A stretch of 64,000 bases of DNA from positions 1,085,001 through 1,149,000 of the forward strand of contig NZ_JAUCBZ010000015.1 of the NCBI RefSeq assembly GCF_034676545.1, in the 5' to 3' direction. Shown one piece after another: positions 51,146 through 60,466 of the stretch; the first letter of the stretch is position 1, and the number at the start of each line of letters is the position of its first letter. The notes beneath the pieces are model-generated. The model worked only from the letters and a program-made list of their open reading frames with translations, did not search any database and had not been told where the DNA came from. This DNA comes from Pararhodobacter sp. (GTDB lineage Bacteria; Pseudomonadota; Alphaproteobacteria; Rhodobacterales; Rhodobacteraceae). The position numbers were made by a program, and so were the translations under genes.

Positions 51146-52102
51146 ATGAAAAATCTTGTGAAAAGCGTGGTCGGCGTTGCGGCGCTGATGTGCGGCACGT
51201 CAGCCATCGCGCAAGACGCGGTTCAGGTCGGCATCGTCGCCGTGAACTACAACTCGCCGTCTATTCAGGTGCAGACCGATGCAGCCGTTGCCGCTGCAGA
51301 AGCGCGCGGCTGGGAAGTCGAGATGTACGACGGGCAGGGTGATCAGGTCGCGACCAACAACGCGGCCATCGCCTTTATTGATCGTGGTTTTGACGCCATC
51401 ATCAACATCGCCTCGGCGAACACGCAAATGAGCGCGGTCATTGCCTACGCCAACAACGCAGGCGTGCCGTTCACGTCTACATTCTCGGGTCTTGTGCCGG
51501 GGATCGTCGCCGACATCGGCTCGAACAATACCGCTGACGCGGCGATTGCCGCACTGGAGCTGGTCGGACGGATCGACGGTCAAGGTCATGTGGTCAAATT
51601 CAACTGGAATGTGCTGCCCGCCCTGCGTGAGCGCGATCAAGGGTTCCACGCGGTCGTCGACGAATATCCCGGCATCACCCTGACCGAAATCGAGGTCCGG
51701 GTGCCAGGTCAGGTTGACGATGCCTTTGCGCAGATGACCAATCTGCTGCTGGCCAATGATGATATCGTCGCGGTCTGGGTCGCCTGGGATGAACTGGCCA
51801 GCCCGGTCGCGCGGGCTATCGAACAAGCCGGACGGGCTGATGACATCTTTGTCGCGTCGCAGGACGGCGTCGATGAGGTGGTATCGCTGATCCGCGACGG
51901 CAGTCCCGTTGCCCTGACGGTCGCCTACAACGTGCCCCAGATGGGTGTCACGGCTGTCGATGTGACCGCCGCCGCGCTGAACGGTGAATTCCCGACCAGT
52001 CGCGCGCTGACCTTGAAGCCCTGCCTGATCACGCAGGCCACAGCACCGGCCGAAGGCGAAGCCATCGACTTTGCCAACTGCACGTTGTTCTCGGGTCAAT
52101 AA
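51146..52102 (+). CDS. Sugar-type substrate-binding protein (RbsB family)
   Basis: The protein has 318 residues. A signal peptide covers residues 1-22 (VGVAALMCGTSAIAQ), with a likely cut after AIA. The mature protein has the periplasmic-binding-protein pattern VGIVAVNYNSPSIQVQTDAAVAAA, DRGFDAIINIASANTQ, GVPFTSTFSGL and VASQDGVDEVVSLIRDG. It works with the ATPase and permease genes downstream. The ligand is not evident; two Cys near the C-terminus (KPCLIT and ANCTLF) may form a disulfide. The leader between the operator and the start is 160 bp. Confidence 0.92.
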   Translation: MKNLVKSVVGVAALMCGTSAIAQDAVQVGIVAVNYNSPSIQVQTDAAVAAAEARGWEVEMYDGQGDQVATNNAAIAFIDRGFDAIINIASANTQMSAVIAYANNAGVPFTSTFSGLVPGIVADIGSNNTADAAIAALELVGRIDGQGHVVKFNWNVLPALRERDQGFHAVVDEYPGITLTEIEVRVPGQVDDAFAQMTNLLLANDDIVAVWVAWDELASPVARAIEQAGRADDIFVASQDGVDEVVSLIRDGSPVALTVAYNVPQMGVTAVDVTAAALNGEFPTSRALTLKPCLITQATAPAEGEAIDFANCTLFSGQ

Positions 52103-52109
52103 CCCGTTT

Positions 52110-52139
52110 GGGCCCGCGCAACGCGGCGCGGGCCCTTTT
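52110..52139 (+). terminator. Intrinsic terminator/attenuator after the RbsB-like gene
   Basis: A 10-bp GC stem, GGGCCCGCGC (52110-52119) with GCGCGGGCCC (52126-52135), is followed by TTTT. It lies 7 bp past the SBP stop within the operon, so it probably reduces read-through into the ATPase gene. Confidence 0.75.
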
Positions 52140-52165
52140 CTTCACATTCAGGGTAGGGGCTGAAT

Positions 52166-53716
52166 ATGCTCGGCACGGTTGTCGATTCCCAAACAACACC
52201 TGATCTGGCGCCCGTTCTGGAAGTGCGGGGCATGCGCAAGGAATTCCCGGGCACACTGGCGCTGGACGATGTGTCTCTGTCGGTGCGCCGGGGCGAAATT
52301 CATGCCTTGCTGGGCGAAAACGGTGCCGGCAAGTCAACCTTGATCAAGTGCATTTGCGGGGCCTATGCGCCGACCGCAGGAGAGGTGCTGGTCGAGGGAC
52401 ACCCCGCGTCGTTTTCGACGCCCCGGGAGGCGGTCGATGCGGGCATTGCGGTTGTCCATCAACATCTCAATCTGGTCCCCAATCTGACCGTCGCCGAAAA
52501 CCTGTGGCTGGGTGAGGCGATGCCTCGCCGCCTGGGCTTGGTGGATTGGCCACGCGTCCACGCGCGCGCGTCGCAGGTTCTGGCCGATATGGGGCTGGAG
52601 ATTGCGACCAACGCCGATATCGGAAGCCTGCGCCCTGACCAGTTGGCGATGATCTCCATCGCCAAGGCCGTGTCTGGAAATGCGCGGATCATCATTCTGG
52701 ATGAGCCGACAAATGCGCTGCTGCCGCACGAGGTTGACCGGCTGTTCGACCAGATGCGCGCGTTGGCGGCCAAGGGTCATTCCTTTCTCTACGTCAGCCA
52801 CCGCTTGTCCGAGGTTTTCGAAATCGCTGACCGGGCCACTGTGTTGCGCGATGGGCGTAACGCGGGGGTATTCGAACGCGATGAGATGGATCGCCGGAGC
52901 GTCGTCGAGGCGATCGTCGGCAAGAAAGGCGCGTTGGCGGAACGCCGGACGCATAGCAACATCCGCCCCGAGATCGTGATGGAGGTTTGCGACCTCGAGG
53001 GCGGGCGGGCGAAAGGGGTCAGTTTCGGCCTGCATGCCGGTGAGATCATCGGCGTGGCAGGCCTGCCAGGATCCGGTGCCGAGGATGTGTTGAACTTGCT
53101 GTTTGGCCGCAGCCATCGCGTCGCTGGAGAAGTCCGGGTGCAGGGCTTGAACCAGCCGTTGCGCACCCCCGGGCAGGCGATCGCGGCGGGGATCGCGCTG
53201 GTGCCTGCCGACCGTCTGGCCGAGGCGGTGTTTCACGCCGAATCAATCCGGGCCAACATCTCGATGCCGTCGCTGTCGCGCTATCTGCGCGAGCCATTGT
53301 TGCGCCTGATCAACCGTGGTGCAGAAAGCGCCGCGACGACCGAGGTTGCCACCCGCATGCGCGTGCGCATGCCGGGGATTGAAACCAAGATCGACGATCT
53401 GTCGGGCGGTAATCAGCAAAAGGTCGTCTTGGGGCGCTGGCTGTCAACCGGCGCCCGAATCTTTCTGCTCAACTCGCCGACGGCGGCTGTCGATGTCGGC
53501 GCCAAGGCGGAAATATATGACCTTATTCATGAACTTGCGGCTGATGGTGTGGGTGTTGTCTTTGCCTCGACCGAACTCGAGGAATACGCTCTGGTCTGCG
53601 ACCGTGTGCTCGTCTTTTCGGGTGGGCAGGTGGTCAGTGAGCTGTCCGGAGACGCCTTGACAGAGGGAAACATCATGACTTTGGCCGCCGGAGGAGAACT
53701 GCACGATGTCAACTGA
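52166..53716 (+). CDS. Sugar ABC transporter ATPase with two ABC domains (RbsA/MglA type)
   Basis: The protein has 516 residues. Domain 1 has Walker A GENGAGKSTLIK near residue 52 and Walker B IIILDEPTNAL near residue 173, with the degenerate signature SLRPDQLAMISIAKA. Domain 2 has the non-canonical Walker A AGLPGSGAEDVLNL near residue 298, usual for this family, and LSGGNQQKVVLGRWL near residue 412 followed by FLLNSPTAAVD, where the usual Walker-B DEPT is NSPT. The stop overlaps the permease start by 11 bp. Confidence 0.93.
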   Translation: MLGTVVDSQTTPDLAPVLEVRGMRKEFPGTLALDDVSLSVRRGEIHALLGENGAGKSTLIKCICGAYAPTAGEVLVEGHPASFSTPREAVDAGIAVVHQHLNLVPNLTVAENLWLGEAMPRRLGLVDWPRVHARASQVLADMGLEIATNADIGSLRPDQLAMISIAKAVSGNARIIILDEPTNALLPHEVDRLFDQMRALAAKGHSFLYVSHRLSEVFEIADRATVLRDGRNAGVFERDEMDRRSVVEAIVGKKGALAERRTHSNIRPEIVMEVCDLEGGRAKGVSFGLHAGEIIGVAGLPGSGAEDVLNLLFGRSHRVAGEVRVQGLNQPLRTPGQAIAAGIALVPADRLAEAVFHAESIRANISMPSLSRYLREPLLRLINRGAESAATTEVATRMRVRMPGIETKIDDLSGGNQQKVVLGRWLSTGARIFLLNSPTAAVDVGAKAEIYDLIHELAADGVGVVFASTELEEYALVCDRVLVFSGGQVVSELSGDALTEGNIMTLAAGGELHDVN

Positions 53717-54686
53717 ACGCCGTTTCGACTGGATGGGATTTCTGTCGCGCTATGGCACGATCCTGTCGCTGATCGTGCTGATTGCGATATTTTCCATCGG
53801 TCGCCCCGAAGTGTTCCCCAGCGTGCGGAACATGTTCAATATTCTCAATCAGGTTGCAATCCTGGGGATCATCGCCTTGGGCTTGACGGTCTGCATGGTG
53901 GTGGGGCTTTTCGATCTGTCCATCGGCGCCATGGCCACCTTTGGCGGGTATTTTGCAGCACGGTTCCTGATGGAGATCGGCAGCGATTCCGTTTGGGTCG
54001 TGATCTTCGTCATTCTGGTCGTGCTGTTTCTGGCCATGTTGATCGGTATGATCAACGGCGCGCTGACGTCGTATCTGGGCATCTCGCCCATCGTGGAAAC
54101 ACTGGCGATGTCGTTCATCGTTTCAGGTGTAATCCTGGGCGTTTCCAAGGGCCGGACGGTGAATTCATCGGATATTCCGATGGCGTTTCAGGTGATCGGG
54201 CAGGGGCGCATCTATGGCATTCCGGCACCTGTTCTGATTCTGGTGGCCACGGCCTTTGTGTTGTGGATCTTTCTGGAGCACACACAATCGGGCCGCAACA
54301 TGTATGCGATTGGCGGAAACAAGGAAGCTGCGCGCCTGTCCGGCATCAGTTTCCAGAAATATGCCCTGATGGCGATGGCCATCGGGGCTGCCTGTGCCGC
54401 ATTGGGTGGGCTGGTGGCAGGCGCAAATCTTGGTGCGGGTCGCCCGCAAGGGGTGGGTGAGACCTATCTGCTGAACGCCTTTGTCGCGGTCTTCATTGGG
54501 GCCTCGACGCTGAAACCCGGAAAATTTCATGTGCTGGGCACTTTTGTCGGCGTCCTTCTGATCGGCGTCATCAGCAATGGTCTGTCCACACTTGGAGTGG
54601 CAACCTTCTGGCAATACATCGTGCAGGGTACGATCTTGATTCTGGCGCTGATTTCCGCCAGCGGAAAGACTGCAAGACGAGCCTGA
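53706..54686 (+). CDS. Sugar ABC transporter permease (RbsC family)
   Basis: The protein has 326 residues with about eight to ten hydrophobic segments. Family features are LNQVAILGIIALGLTVCMVVGLFDLSIGAMATFGG (core GLFDLSIGAMATF) near residue 70, YAIGGNKEAARLSGI near residue 200 and GRPQGVGETYLLNAFVAVFIGASTL near residue 255. It forms a homodimer or dimer channel with the RbsA-like ATPase. The overlap with the ATPase gene indicates coupled translation. Confidence 0.93.
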   Translation: MSTERRFDWMGFLSRYGTILSLIVLIAIFSIGRPEVFPSVRNMFNILNQVAILGIIALGLTVCMVVGLFDLSIGAMATFGGYFAARFLMEIGSDSVWVVIFVILVVLFLAMLIGMINGALTSYLGISPIVETLAMSFIVSGVILGVSKGRTVNSSDIPMAFQVIGQGRIYGIPAPVLILVATAFVLWIFLEHTQSGRNMYAIGGNKEAARLSGISFQKYALMAMAIGAACAALGGLVAGANLGAGRPQGVGETYLLNAFVAVFIGASTLKPGKFHVLGTFVGVLLIGVISNGLSTLGVATFWQYIVQGTILILALISASGKTARRA

Positions 54687-54725
54687 ACACTCGGGCTTTG
54701 ACCATCCCAAGGAAAGGCGTGTCGA

Positions 54726-56473
54726 ATGCCTGTGTTATCGCGTGCCGATCTGGATTTTCTGCTGTTTGACTGGTTGCAGGCCGGCGATTTGCCCAATCAC
54801 GCCGGCTTTGCAGGGCAGGACGGGGCGGACTATTCCGCCTTCCTGGATCTGGCTTTCCGACTGGCCGAGGGTGAGTTTCTGCCTGCCTGGAAGGCGTCTG
54901 ACCGCGTGGAGCCTGCCTTTGGCCCTGAGGGTCGCGTCACGGTGGAGCCAGGCACGCGCGCTGCTGTGCGCGCCTGGCTGGACGCCGGGATGCAATGGGC
55001 AACGGTGCCTGAGGCGCATGGCGGCATGGGCTTGCCGATGGTGGTGGCCACCGCGGCCATGGCCCCCGTCATGGCGGCCCATGTGGCGGCGTCAGGCTTT
55101 GTCATGCTGTCGATGGCCAATGCCCGCGTGATCCGCGCTGCAGGAACGCCCGATCAGATTGCCCGCTTTGCCGCCCCCCAGCATGACGGCGAAGCACTGG
55201 GCACGATGTGCCTGTCGGAACCCGATACCGGCTCATCATTGGGGGATATCACCACGCGCGCACTCGCCGAAGAAGACCACTTCCGTTTGACCGGCCGCAA
55301 GATGTGGATATCGGCAGCGGACCATGATGTGACGGATCAGATCGTGCATCTGGTGCTGGCCAAGATCGCGCTGCCTGATGGATCACTGCCCGCCGGATCA
55401 AAGGGGATATCGCTGTTTATCGTGCCGCGCCTGCTGGACGATGGCCGTCGGAACGACGTGGAAATCGCGGGTCTGAACCACAAGATGGGCTACCGGGGCA
55501 TCCCCAATTGCGCGGTGAATTTTGGTGAAAACGGCGGTGCCGTTGGCTACCTCTTGGGCCAGCCGGGGCAGGGTCTGGCGATCATGTTCCAGATGATGAA
55601 TGAGGCGCGGATCAATGTCGGGCTATCGGGGGCGGCGATGGCGGGTCGTGCGTGGCTGCTGGCGCGGGACTATGCGCGCGACAGGGTGCAGGGTCGCCCC
55701 TTGACCGATAAACGGGCGGTGCAGCCCGTTCCCATCGACAGCCACCCCGATGTGCGGCGCATGCTGTTGCAGGCCCGCGCGATTGCCGAAGGGTCGCTGG
55801 CGCTCTGTCTGTATAGCGCGAAACTGGCGGATCTGGCCGACAATGGCGACCTTCGGGCGCAAGCTCTGCTGGATCTGTTGACCCCGGTCACGAAAAGCTG
55901 GCCGTCAGAAATGGGCCTGATCGCCTGCCAGCAGGCGATTCAGGTGCATGGCGGCTATGGCTACACGCGCGATTTCGATGTTGAGCAACTGTATCGTGAC
56001 AGTCGCCTGAATCCGATCCACGAAGGCACCACCGGCATTCAGGGTCTCGACCTGACCGGACGCAAACTGCTGGGTGACGGGCTGGCGGGGTTCGACCTGT
56101 TGCGCAACGAGATTGCCGAAACGGTTCGGCGCGCGCCGCAGACCCGGCAACGGCCCCGATGGCGACTGTGTTGGAGGCGGAATGTGCACGCGTTGACACC
56201 GTTTTGCGCGACGCGTTGGACCGGCCTGGTCCCGAGGTTCTGGCCCATGGGACCGCGGTCTTGTCGGCCTACGGACATCTGGTGATGGGCTGGTTGTGGC
56301 TGGATATCGCCTTGACGGCTGCGCGGACCTCTGGTGACCCGGCGGTGACCGATGGCAAGATCTGGGCCTGTCGCTATTTCTTTGACCACGAGATGCCGTT
56401 GATTGCAGGATGGCTTGCGCCCCTTGCAGCCGGATCATCCGTGACCGCCGACGCGCCGCGCCATGCCCTATGA
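54726..56473 (+). pseudogene. Acyl-CoA dehydrogenase, frameshifted near the C-terminus
   Basis: The main frame gives a large acyl-CoA dehydrogenase with a DLPNHAGF start, CLSEPDTGSSLGDI (FAD/substrate loop) near residue 160, NHKMGYRGIPNCAVNFG, MMNEARINVGLSGAAMAG and HEGTTGIQGLDLTGRKLL with the catalytic Glu near residue 435. After ETVRRAP (about 56128-56140) the frame becomes nonsense and ends at 56285. The normal C-terminal helical domain (MATVLEAECARVDTVL to WLAPLAAGSS) continues in another frame to 56473. One missing base explains it. It would oxidise an acyl-CoA to enoyl-CoA, passing electrons to ETF. Confidence 0.88.
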
Positions 56474-56561
56474 CGGTCGGGGTTTGCCCGGGACTGTGAA
56501 AGTCTCGACAATCGGTGCGTGCTCGTTGATACCCACGAGCGGGTTGAAGGCACGAGGGACG

Positions 56562-57272
56562 ATGACAGGTGTGCAGCTGACAGATGTGGTGTTTTCACGC
56601 GATGGCCGACCTGTGTTCGACGGGCTGTCGCTGAAGCTGCATGAATCGCGCATCGGTTTGATTGGGCGTAATGGTGCCGGAAAGTCGCAACTCCTGCGGC
56701 TGATCGCGGGGCTGGCGGCACCAGATCAGGGAATCGTGCGCCTTGGCGACTGCGACCCTGCCCGTAACCGCAAGGCGGCGATTGCCGCCGTTGGTATCTT
56801 GTTCCAGAACCCGGATCACCAGATCATTTTTCCCACCGTGGACGAAGAACTCAGCTTTGGTCTGGGTGCTTTGGGACATGACAAAGCGACCAAGCACGAC
56901 CTTGTGCAGGCCATGCTGGAACGGTTTGGCAAGGCTGACTGGACGGGACGCAATGTGCAGTCCCTGTCGCAGGGACAGCGGCATCTTTTGTGCTTGATGG
57001 CCGTCTTGCTGATGCAGCCCGGCACGATTCTGCTGGATGAACCGTTTGCCGGTCTCGATCTGGTGACGGCGCTGAAATTGAATGCGATCCTGGATGGTCT
57101 TGCGCAACGGCTGATCCATGTGACGCATGACCTGCCGTCGCTGGCGCAGTATGATCGCGTGATCTGGCTGGATCAGGGCCGCGTCCTGGGCGATGGCGCG
57201 CCGGATGTTGTCATCCCCGCTTACCGCGCCGCGATGCAGGAAAGGGCCGCCAGTGATCGCGCTGACTTCTGA
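56562..57272 (+). CDS. bioM: Biotin ECF transporter ATPase BioM
   Basis: The protein has 236 residues. Walker A is GRNGAGKSQLLRL near residue 34, the Q-loop region LFQNPDHQIIFPTVDEEL shows the ECF-type PDHQ motif, the signature is LSQGQRHLLCLMAVLL and Walker B ILLDEPFAGLD. The family is the CbiO/BioM group. With BioN and BioY genes following, it forms the biotin importer. ATG 56562 follows GAGGG. The gap from the acyl-CoA dehydrogenase is 88 bp without a clear terminator. Confidence 0.93.
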   Translation: MTGVQLTDVVFSRDGRPVFDGLSLKLHESRIGLIGRNGAGKSQLLRLIAGLAAPDQGIVRLGDCDPARNRKAAIAAVGILFQNPDHQIIFPTVDEELSFGLGALGHDKATKHDLVQAMLERFGKADWTGRNVQSLSQGQRHLLCLMAVLLMQPGTILLDEPFAGLDLVTALKLNAILDGLAQRLIHVTHDLPSLAQYDRVIWLDQGRVLGDGAPDVVIPAYRAAMQERAASDRADF

Positions 57273-57849
57273 AATCTCGACCTGGGCGCACCGTGTTCCG
57301 GCAGGGGTCAAGTTTGCGGCGTTGTTCGGCGCCACACTTGGCATCCTGTCCACGACAGCCATTCCCGCTCAGATCGTGGCCCTGGGTGTTGTGGCGGGCC
57401 TCTATGCCAGTTGCGGGGCGAATTTTGCGCGGGCGGGTTTGCGTGCCTTGCGGGGCATTCTTCTGGTCGGGCTACTGATAGGCCTGTGGCACACGCTGAC
57501 CGGGGCCCCGCAAACCGCCGCTCTGGTCGTGCTGCGGCTGTTCACAGCCGTTGCCATGGCCGGGTTCGTCACGATGACAACGCGACTTGACGAAATCACC
57601 GAGCTTCTGGACCATATTCTGACGACCGTGCGCGTGCCACAAACCTACCGGGCGCGGATTGTTCTGGCAATCGCGCTGACGATCCGCTTCATTCCCGTCC
57701 TGATCGCCAAAGGGCAGGGGCTGGCCGAGTCCTGGCGTGCCCGGTCTGTGCGTCGAATGTCGCCTCGCGTTGTGCTACCGATGGCCTTGTTGGCCATTGA
57801 TGACGCCGAACACGTCGCTAAATCCCTGCGCGCCCGAGGGGGCGCCTGA
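57253..57849 (+). CDS. bioN: Biotin ECF transporter transmembrane protein BioN
   Basis: The protein has 198 residues and about five membrane segments (FAALFGATLGILSTT, GILLVGLLIGLWHTL). The coupling motifs contacting the ATPase are RARSVRRM near residue 160 and KSLRARGGA at the end, of the ARSxxR/ARG type usual for CbiQ/BioN. The start is GTG 57253, 20 bp inside bioM, with GGAAAGGG 6 bases upstream; no ATG fits. Translational coupling with bioM is therefore likely. Confidence 0.9.
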   Translation: MIALTSEISTWAHRVPAGVKFAALFGATLGILSTTAIPAQIVALGVVAGLYASCGANFARAGLRALRGILLVGLLIGLWHTLTGAPQTAALVVLRLFTAVAMAGFVTMTTRLDEITELLDHILTTVRVPQTYRARIVLAIALTIRFIPVLIAKGQGLAESWRARSVRRMSPRVVLPMALLAIDDAEHVAKSLRARGGA

Positions 57850-57877
57850 CCTAACCCAACGCCAAGTGGAGAACCCT

Positions 57878-58420
57878 GTGGAACGAAATATTGCCCTGAT
57901 CGCCCTTTTCGCCGCCCTGACCGGCGCGCTGGCCTTGTTGCCCAGTTTCACGCTTGGTTTTGGCGTGCCGATCACCGCCCAGATGCTGGGTATCATGCTG
58001 TGCGGAACGATTCTGGGCGCGCGCAAAGGGGCGTTGGCCGTGCTGTTATACCTGCTGTTGATCGCTGTGGGCCTCCCCATCGCGGCGGGCGGGGCAGGCG
58101 GGCTGGGGGTCTTTGCACGTCCGAGCGTCGGCTATCTGATCGGGTTTCCCGTCGCGGCCTTTGCGATTGGTCTTGTCGCGGATCGGTTTGCACGCCCGAT
58201 GGAATTCTGGCCCGCTTTCTTCGCATCAATGGTGGGCATTGCCGTCGTGACGGTGTTCGGGGTTATTGGCATGTCGATCATGCTCAGTGTGACGCTGCCT
58301 GAGGCCATGGGCTTTGCCCTGCCATTCCTGCCGGGCGACCTGATCAAGGCGGCGATCGCGGGTGGCATCACGCAGGGTCTTGCCCGGGCGCGGCCAGGTC
58401 TGGCATCGCTGCGCACCTGA
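57878..58420 (+). CDS. bioY: Biotin-binding S component BioY
   Basis: The protein has 180 residues with six hydrophobic segments and the BioY marks FGVPITAQMLGIMLCGTILGARKGALAV (core VPITAQMLGIMLCG), GLPIAAGGAGGLGVFARPSVGYLIGFP (core GGLGVFARPSVGYL) and LPGDLIKAAIAGG. It binds biotin in the membrane and uses BioMN for uptake. The start is a GTG at 57878 with GGAG 8 bases upstream. It is in the same operon as an acyl-CoA dehydrogenase and near a biotin-dependent carboxylase, a sensible co-regulation. Confidence 0.93.
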   Translation: MERNIALIALFAALTGALALLPSFTLGFGVPITAQMLGIMLCGTILGARKGALAVLLYLLLIAVGLPIAAGGAGGLGVFARPSVGYLIGFPVAAFAIGLVADRFARPMEFWPAFFASMVGIAVVTVFGVIGMSIMLSVTLPEAMGFALPFLPGDLIKAAIAGGITQGLARARPGLASLRT

Positions 58421-58428
58421 CCATGACA

Positions 58429-58451
58429 GGGCCGGGTGCAAACCCCGGCCC
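58429..58451. terminator. Bidirectional terminator after bioY
   Basis: An 8-bp stem, GGGCCGGG (58429-58436) with CCCGGCCC (58444-58451), and a 7-nt loop lie between convergent bioY and SDR genes. Confidence 0.6.
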
Positions 58452-58469
58452 GTCGGTCTTCCATGCGGT

Positions 58470-59252
58470 TTACTGCCGCGCGGTCGTTCCGCCGTCGATG
58501 ACCAGCACCGCACCGTTGCAATAGCTCGCCTCGTCTGACGCCAGATACAGGCAGCCGTTGGCCATTTCTTCGGGCGTGCCGGGCCGCATCATCGGCGTGA
58601 TCGACTCGGCGACTGCCGGATCATCGAACGCGGGCAGGAACTGTTCGACCATCCGCGTTGCAATAAATCCCGGTGCGATGCAGTTGGCGCGGATGCCGTC
58701 CTTGGCATAGGCCACGCAGAGCGACCGCGTGAGGTTGATCATTGCGCCTTTGGCCGCGGTATAGGTATGCGCGCCCGGCAGACCCTGCATGCCGGATATC
58801 GAGGTGACATTGACGATTGTGCCCTTGCCCTGCTTTTGCATCTGGGGAACGACGAGGCGAATCATATAGAACCCGCTGTCCAGATTGATTGCCATCACCT
58901 CATGCCACTTTTCGGGCGTGGTATTGGCAACATCATTCATCGAATCAGGTGAACTGACCGCGTGATTATACCCAACCCCGGCACTGTTCACGAGGATATC
59001 GACCTGCCCGTAAGCGGCCATCGCCGCATCAAACGCGGCTGACGCGCCCTCGGGCTTCGACAGATCCGCAGCCACCACGATCCCCGTGCCGCCCGCGCCG
59101 GTCACCAGTTCGAGTGTTTCATCAAGGTTTTTCTGGGTGCGCGATACGCCCACGACGCGCGCGCCTTCGCGCGCAAAGATCTGCATCGCGGCGCGCCCCA
59201 CGCCCGTGCCCGCACCGGTGATGATCGCCACCTTGCCATCAAGTCTGCCCAT
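58470..59252 (-). CDS. Short-chain dehydrogenase/reductase
   Basis: The protein has 260 residues. It has the SDR motifs TGAGTGVGRAA near residue 12, NSAGVGYNH, catalytic Ser in VTSISGMQG, YTAAKGA (YxxxK) near residue 163, CIAPGFIATRM and the end VIDGGTTARQ. The substrate is unknown; 3-hydroxyacyl-CoA or an alcohol of the pathway is likely. ATG 59252 follows GGAGGA. It is divergent from the zinc alcohol dehydrogenase gene with a 17-bp palindrome between. Confidence 0.92.
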   Translation of the reverse strand: MGRLDGKVAIITGAGTGVGRAAMQIFAREGARVVGVSRTQKNLDETLELVTGAGGTGIVVAADLSKPEGASAAFDAAMAAYGQVDILVNSAGVGYNHAVSSPDSMNDVANTTPEKWHEVMAINLDSGFYMIRLVVPQMQKQGKGTIVNVTSISGMQGLPGAHTYTAAKGAMINLTRSLCVAYAKDGIRANCIAPGFIATRMVEQFLPAFDDPAVAESITPMMRPGTPEEMANGCLYLASDEASYCNGAVLVIDGGTTARQ

Positions 59253-59330
59253 TTTTTCCTCCATCAGATGAATCGCCCGCGCCTCGTGGCGGGGTGATGA
59301 TGATGTTAGACTCTCTGATGATTTTGTCAT

Positions 59331-59347
59331 ACAAAATAATCAGTCAC
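59331..59347. promoter_or_regulatory. GntR/FCD-type operator, site 5
   Basis: ATTTTGTCATACAAAAT is a perfect palindrome with 7-bp arms and a CAT centre; its core TTGTCATACAA fits TNGTNNNACNA. It is the longest of the set and lies between divergent SDR and alcohol dehydrogenase genes. Confidence 0.75.
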
Positions 59348-59372
59348 AAACGCCTGACTCGAGGAGGACATC

Positions 59373-60401
59373 ATGCAGGTAGCGGTATTCAAGGGCTTAG
59401 GCCGGAAACTTGTGGTCGAGGAGCGGACCAAACCTCAAGCCGGACCCGGCGAAGTGGTGATTCGCGTTGCGGCCTGCGGCGTCTGCGGATCAGACCTGCA
59501 CGCAACGGATGAGGGCGTGTTCCTCCAGGAGCCCGGCACTGTGTTGGGCCATGAATTCTCGGGCGACGTCGTCGCCTCGGGCGATGACTCTGTCGCCGTT
59601 GGTGCGCGCGTTACTGTGGTGCCGGTAAACCCATGCGGCCAGTGCCGGGATTGTCGCGAAGGCTATACGATGCTTTGCGCCCAGAACCAGATCACCGGTC
59701 TTGCCGGGCAGGCGGTACCGGGGGCTTATGCGGAATATATCAAGGTGCCCGCGCGCCATGTCGTTCCCCTGCCCGAAGGGGTAAGCTATGAAGAAGGTGC
59801 GATGGTCGAGCCGCTGGCGGTCGGTCTGCATGCGGTGAACAAGGCCGGGATCGCAGTCGGTGATCGGGTGCTGGTCATCGGTGCCGGACCAATCGGGCTG
59901 TCGGTGACGTCCTTTGCCAAGGTGGCCGGGGCGGGTCATGTTGTTGTATCGGAACGTGCGCCTGCGCGGCTGACTGCGGCGACCGCCTTTGGCGCGGATG
60001 CCGTGATCGACGCCGGGGCCACCGCCGATATTGGCGCAGCCTTTGCCGAAATCGCGGGCGGGCCGCCTGATATCATCTTCGACTGTGTCGGCGTGCCCGG
60101 CATGATCCAGTCGGCGATCAACCTGTCCTGCGCGCGCGGCACCATCGTCGTGGTCGGTGTGTGCATGAAGGACGACATTCAGGTGCCCCTCACCGCCATC
60201 CTCAAAGAGCTGAAAATCCAGTATATTCTGGGCTATCAAGAACAGGACTTCGCGCGCGTTCTGGAATTCCTGCAGTCAGGTCGCGTGAAACCCGCGCCGA
60301 TGGTGACGGATCGTGTGTCCCTGTCGGCACTGCCCGACGCGTTCGAGGGCCTTCGGCAACCGGGCGACCAGATCAAGCTGATGATCTTGCCACAAAGTTG
60401 A
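59373..60401 (+). CDS. Zinc-dependent alcohol dehydrogenase (MDR family)
   Basis: The protein has 342 residues. The catalytic-zinc Cys lies in ACGVCGSDLHATD near residue 35 and the His-Glu in VLGHEFSGDV near residue 59. The structural zinc site is NPCGQCRDCREGYTMLC near residues 89-104. NAD binding is VLVIGAGPIGLS near residue 170. It oxidises an alcohol or polyol. ATG 59373 follows GAGGAGG. Divergent from the SDR gene, both are likely induced together from the shared operator. Confidence 0.94.
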   Translation: MQVAVFKGLGRKLVVEERTKPQAGPGEVVIRVAACGVCGSDLHATDEGVFLQEPGTVLGHEFSGDVVASGDDSVAVGARVTVVPVNPCGQCRDCREGYTMLCAQNQITGLAGQAVPGAYAEYIKVPARHVVPLPEGVSYEEGAMVEPLAVGLHAVNKAGIAVGDRVLVIGAGPIGLSVTSFAKVAGAGHVVVSERAPARLTAATAFGADAVIDAGATADIGAAFAEIAGGPPDIIFDCVGVPGMIQSAINLSCARGTIVVVGVCMKDDIQVPLTAILKELKIQYILGYQEQDFARVLEFLQSGRVKPAPMVTDRVSLSALPDAFEGLRQPGDQIKLMILPQS

Positions 60402-60415
60402 TGCGCGAAGGTGTT

Positions 60416-60449
60416 GCCCCGGACGATCCATCACAGGATTATCCGGGGC
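60416..60449. terminator. Bidirectional terminator between alcohol dehydrogenase and thiolase genes
   Basis: An outer 8-bp stem, GCCCCGGA (60416-60423) with TCCGGGGC (60442-60449), continues after one mismatch into an inner GATCC/GGATT stem with a six-base loop. It lies between convergent genes. Confidence 0.65.
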
Positions 60450-60466
60450 GGTGCGCCGATGATCTG

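Noticed and set aside
38231..56473. Systematic loss at CGGCCG sites as sole cause of the frameshifts
   Set aside because: Intact CGGCCG occurs elsewhere (3634, 4394, 25394), the deleted base is not unique at any site, and the shift in CoA ligase 1 has the opposite sign. Left as a possibility, not a conclusion.
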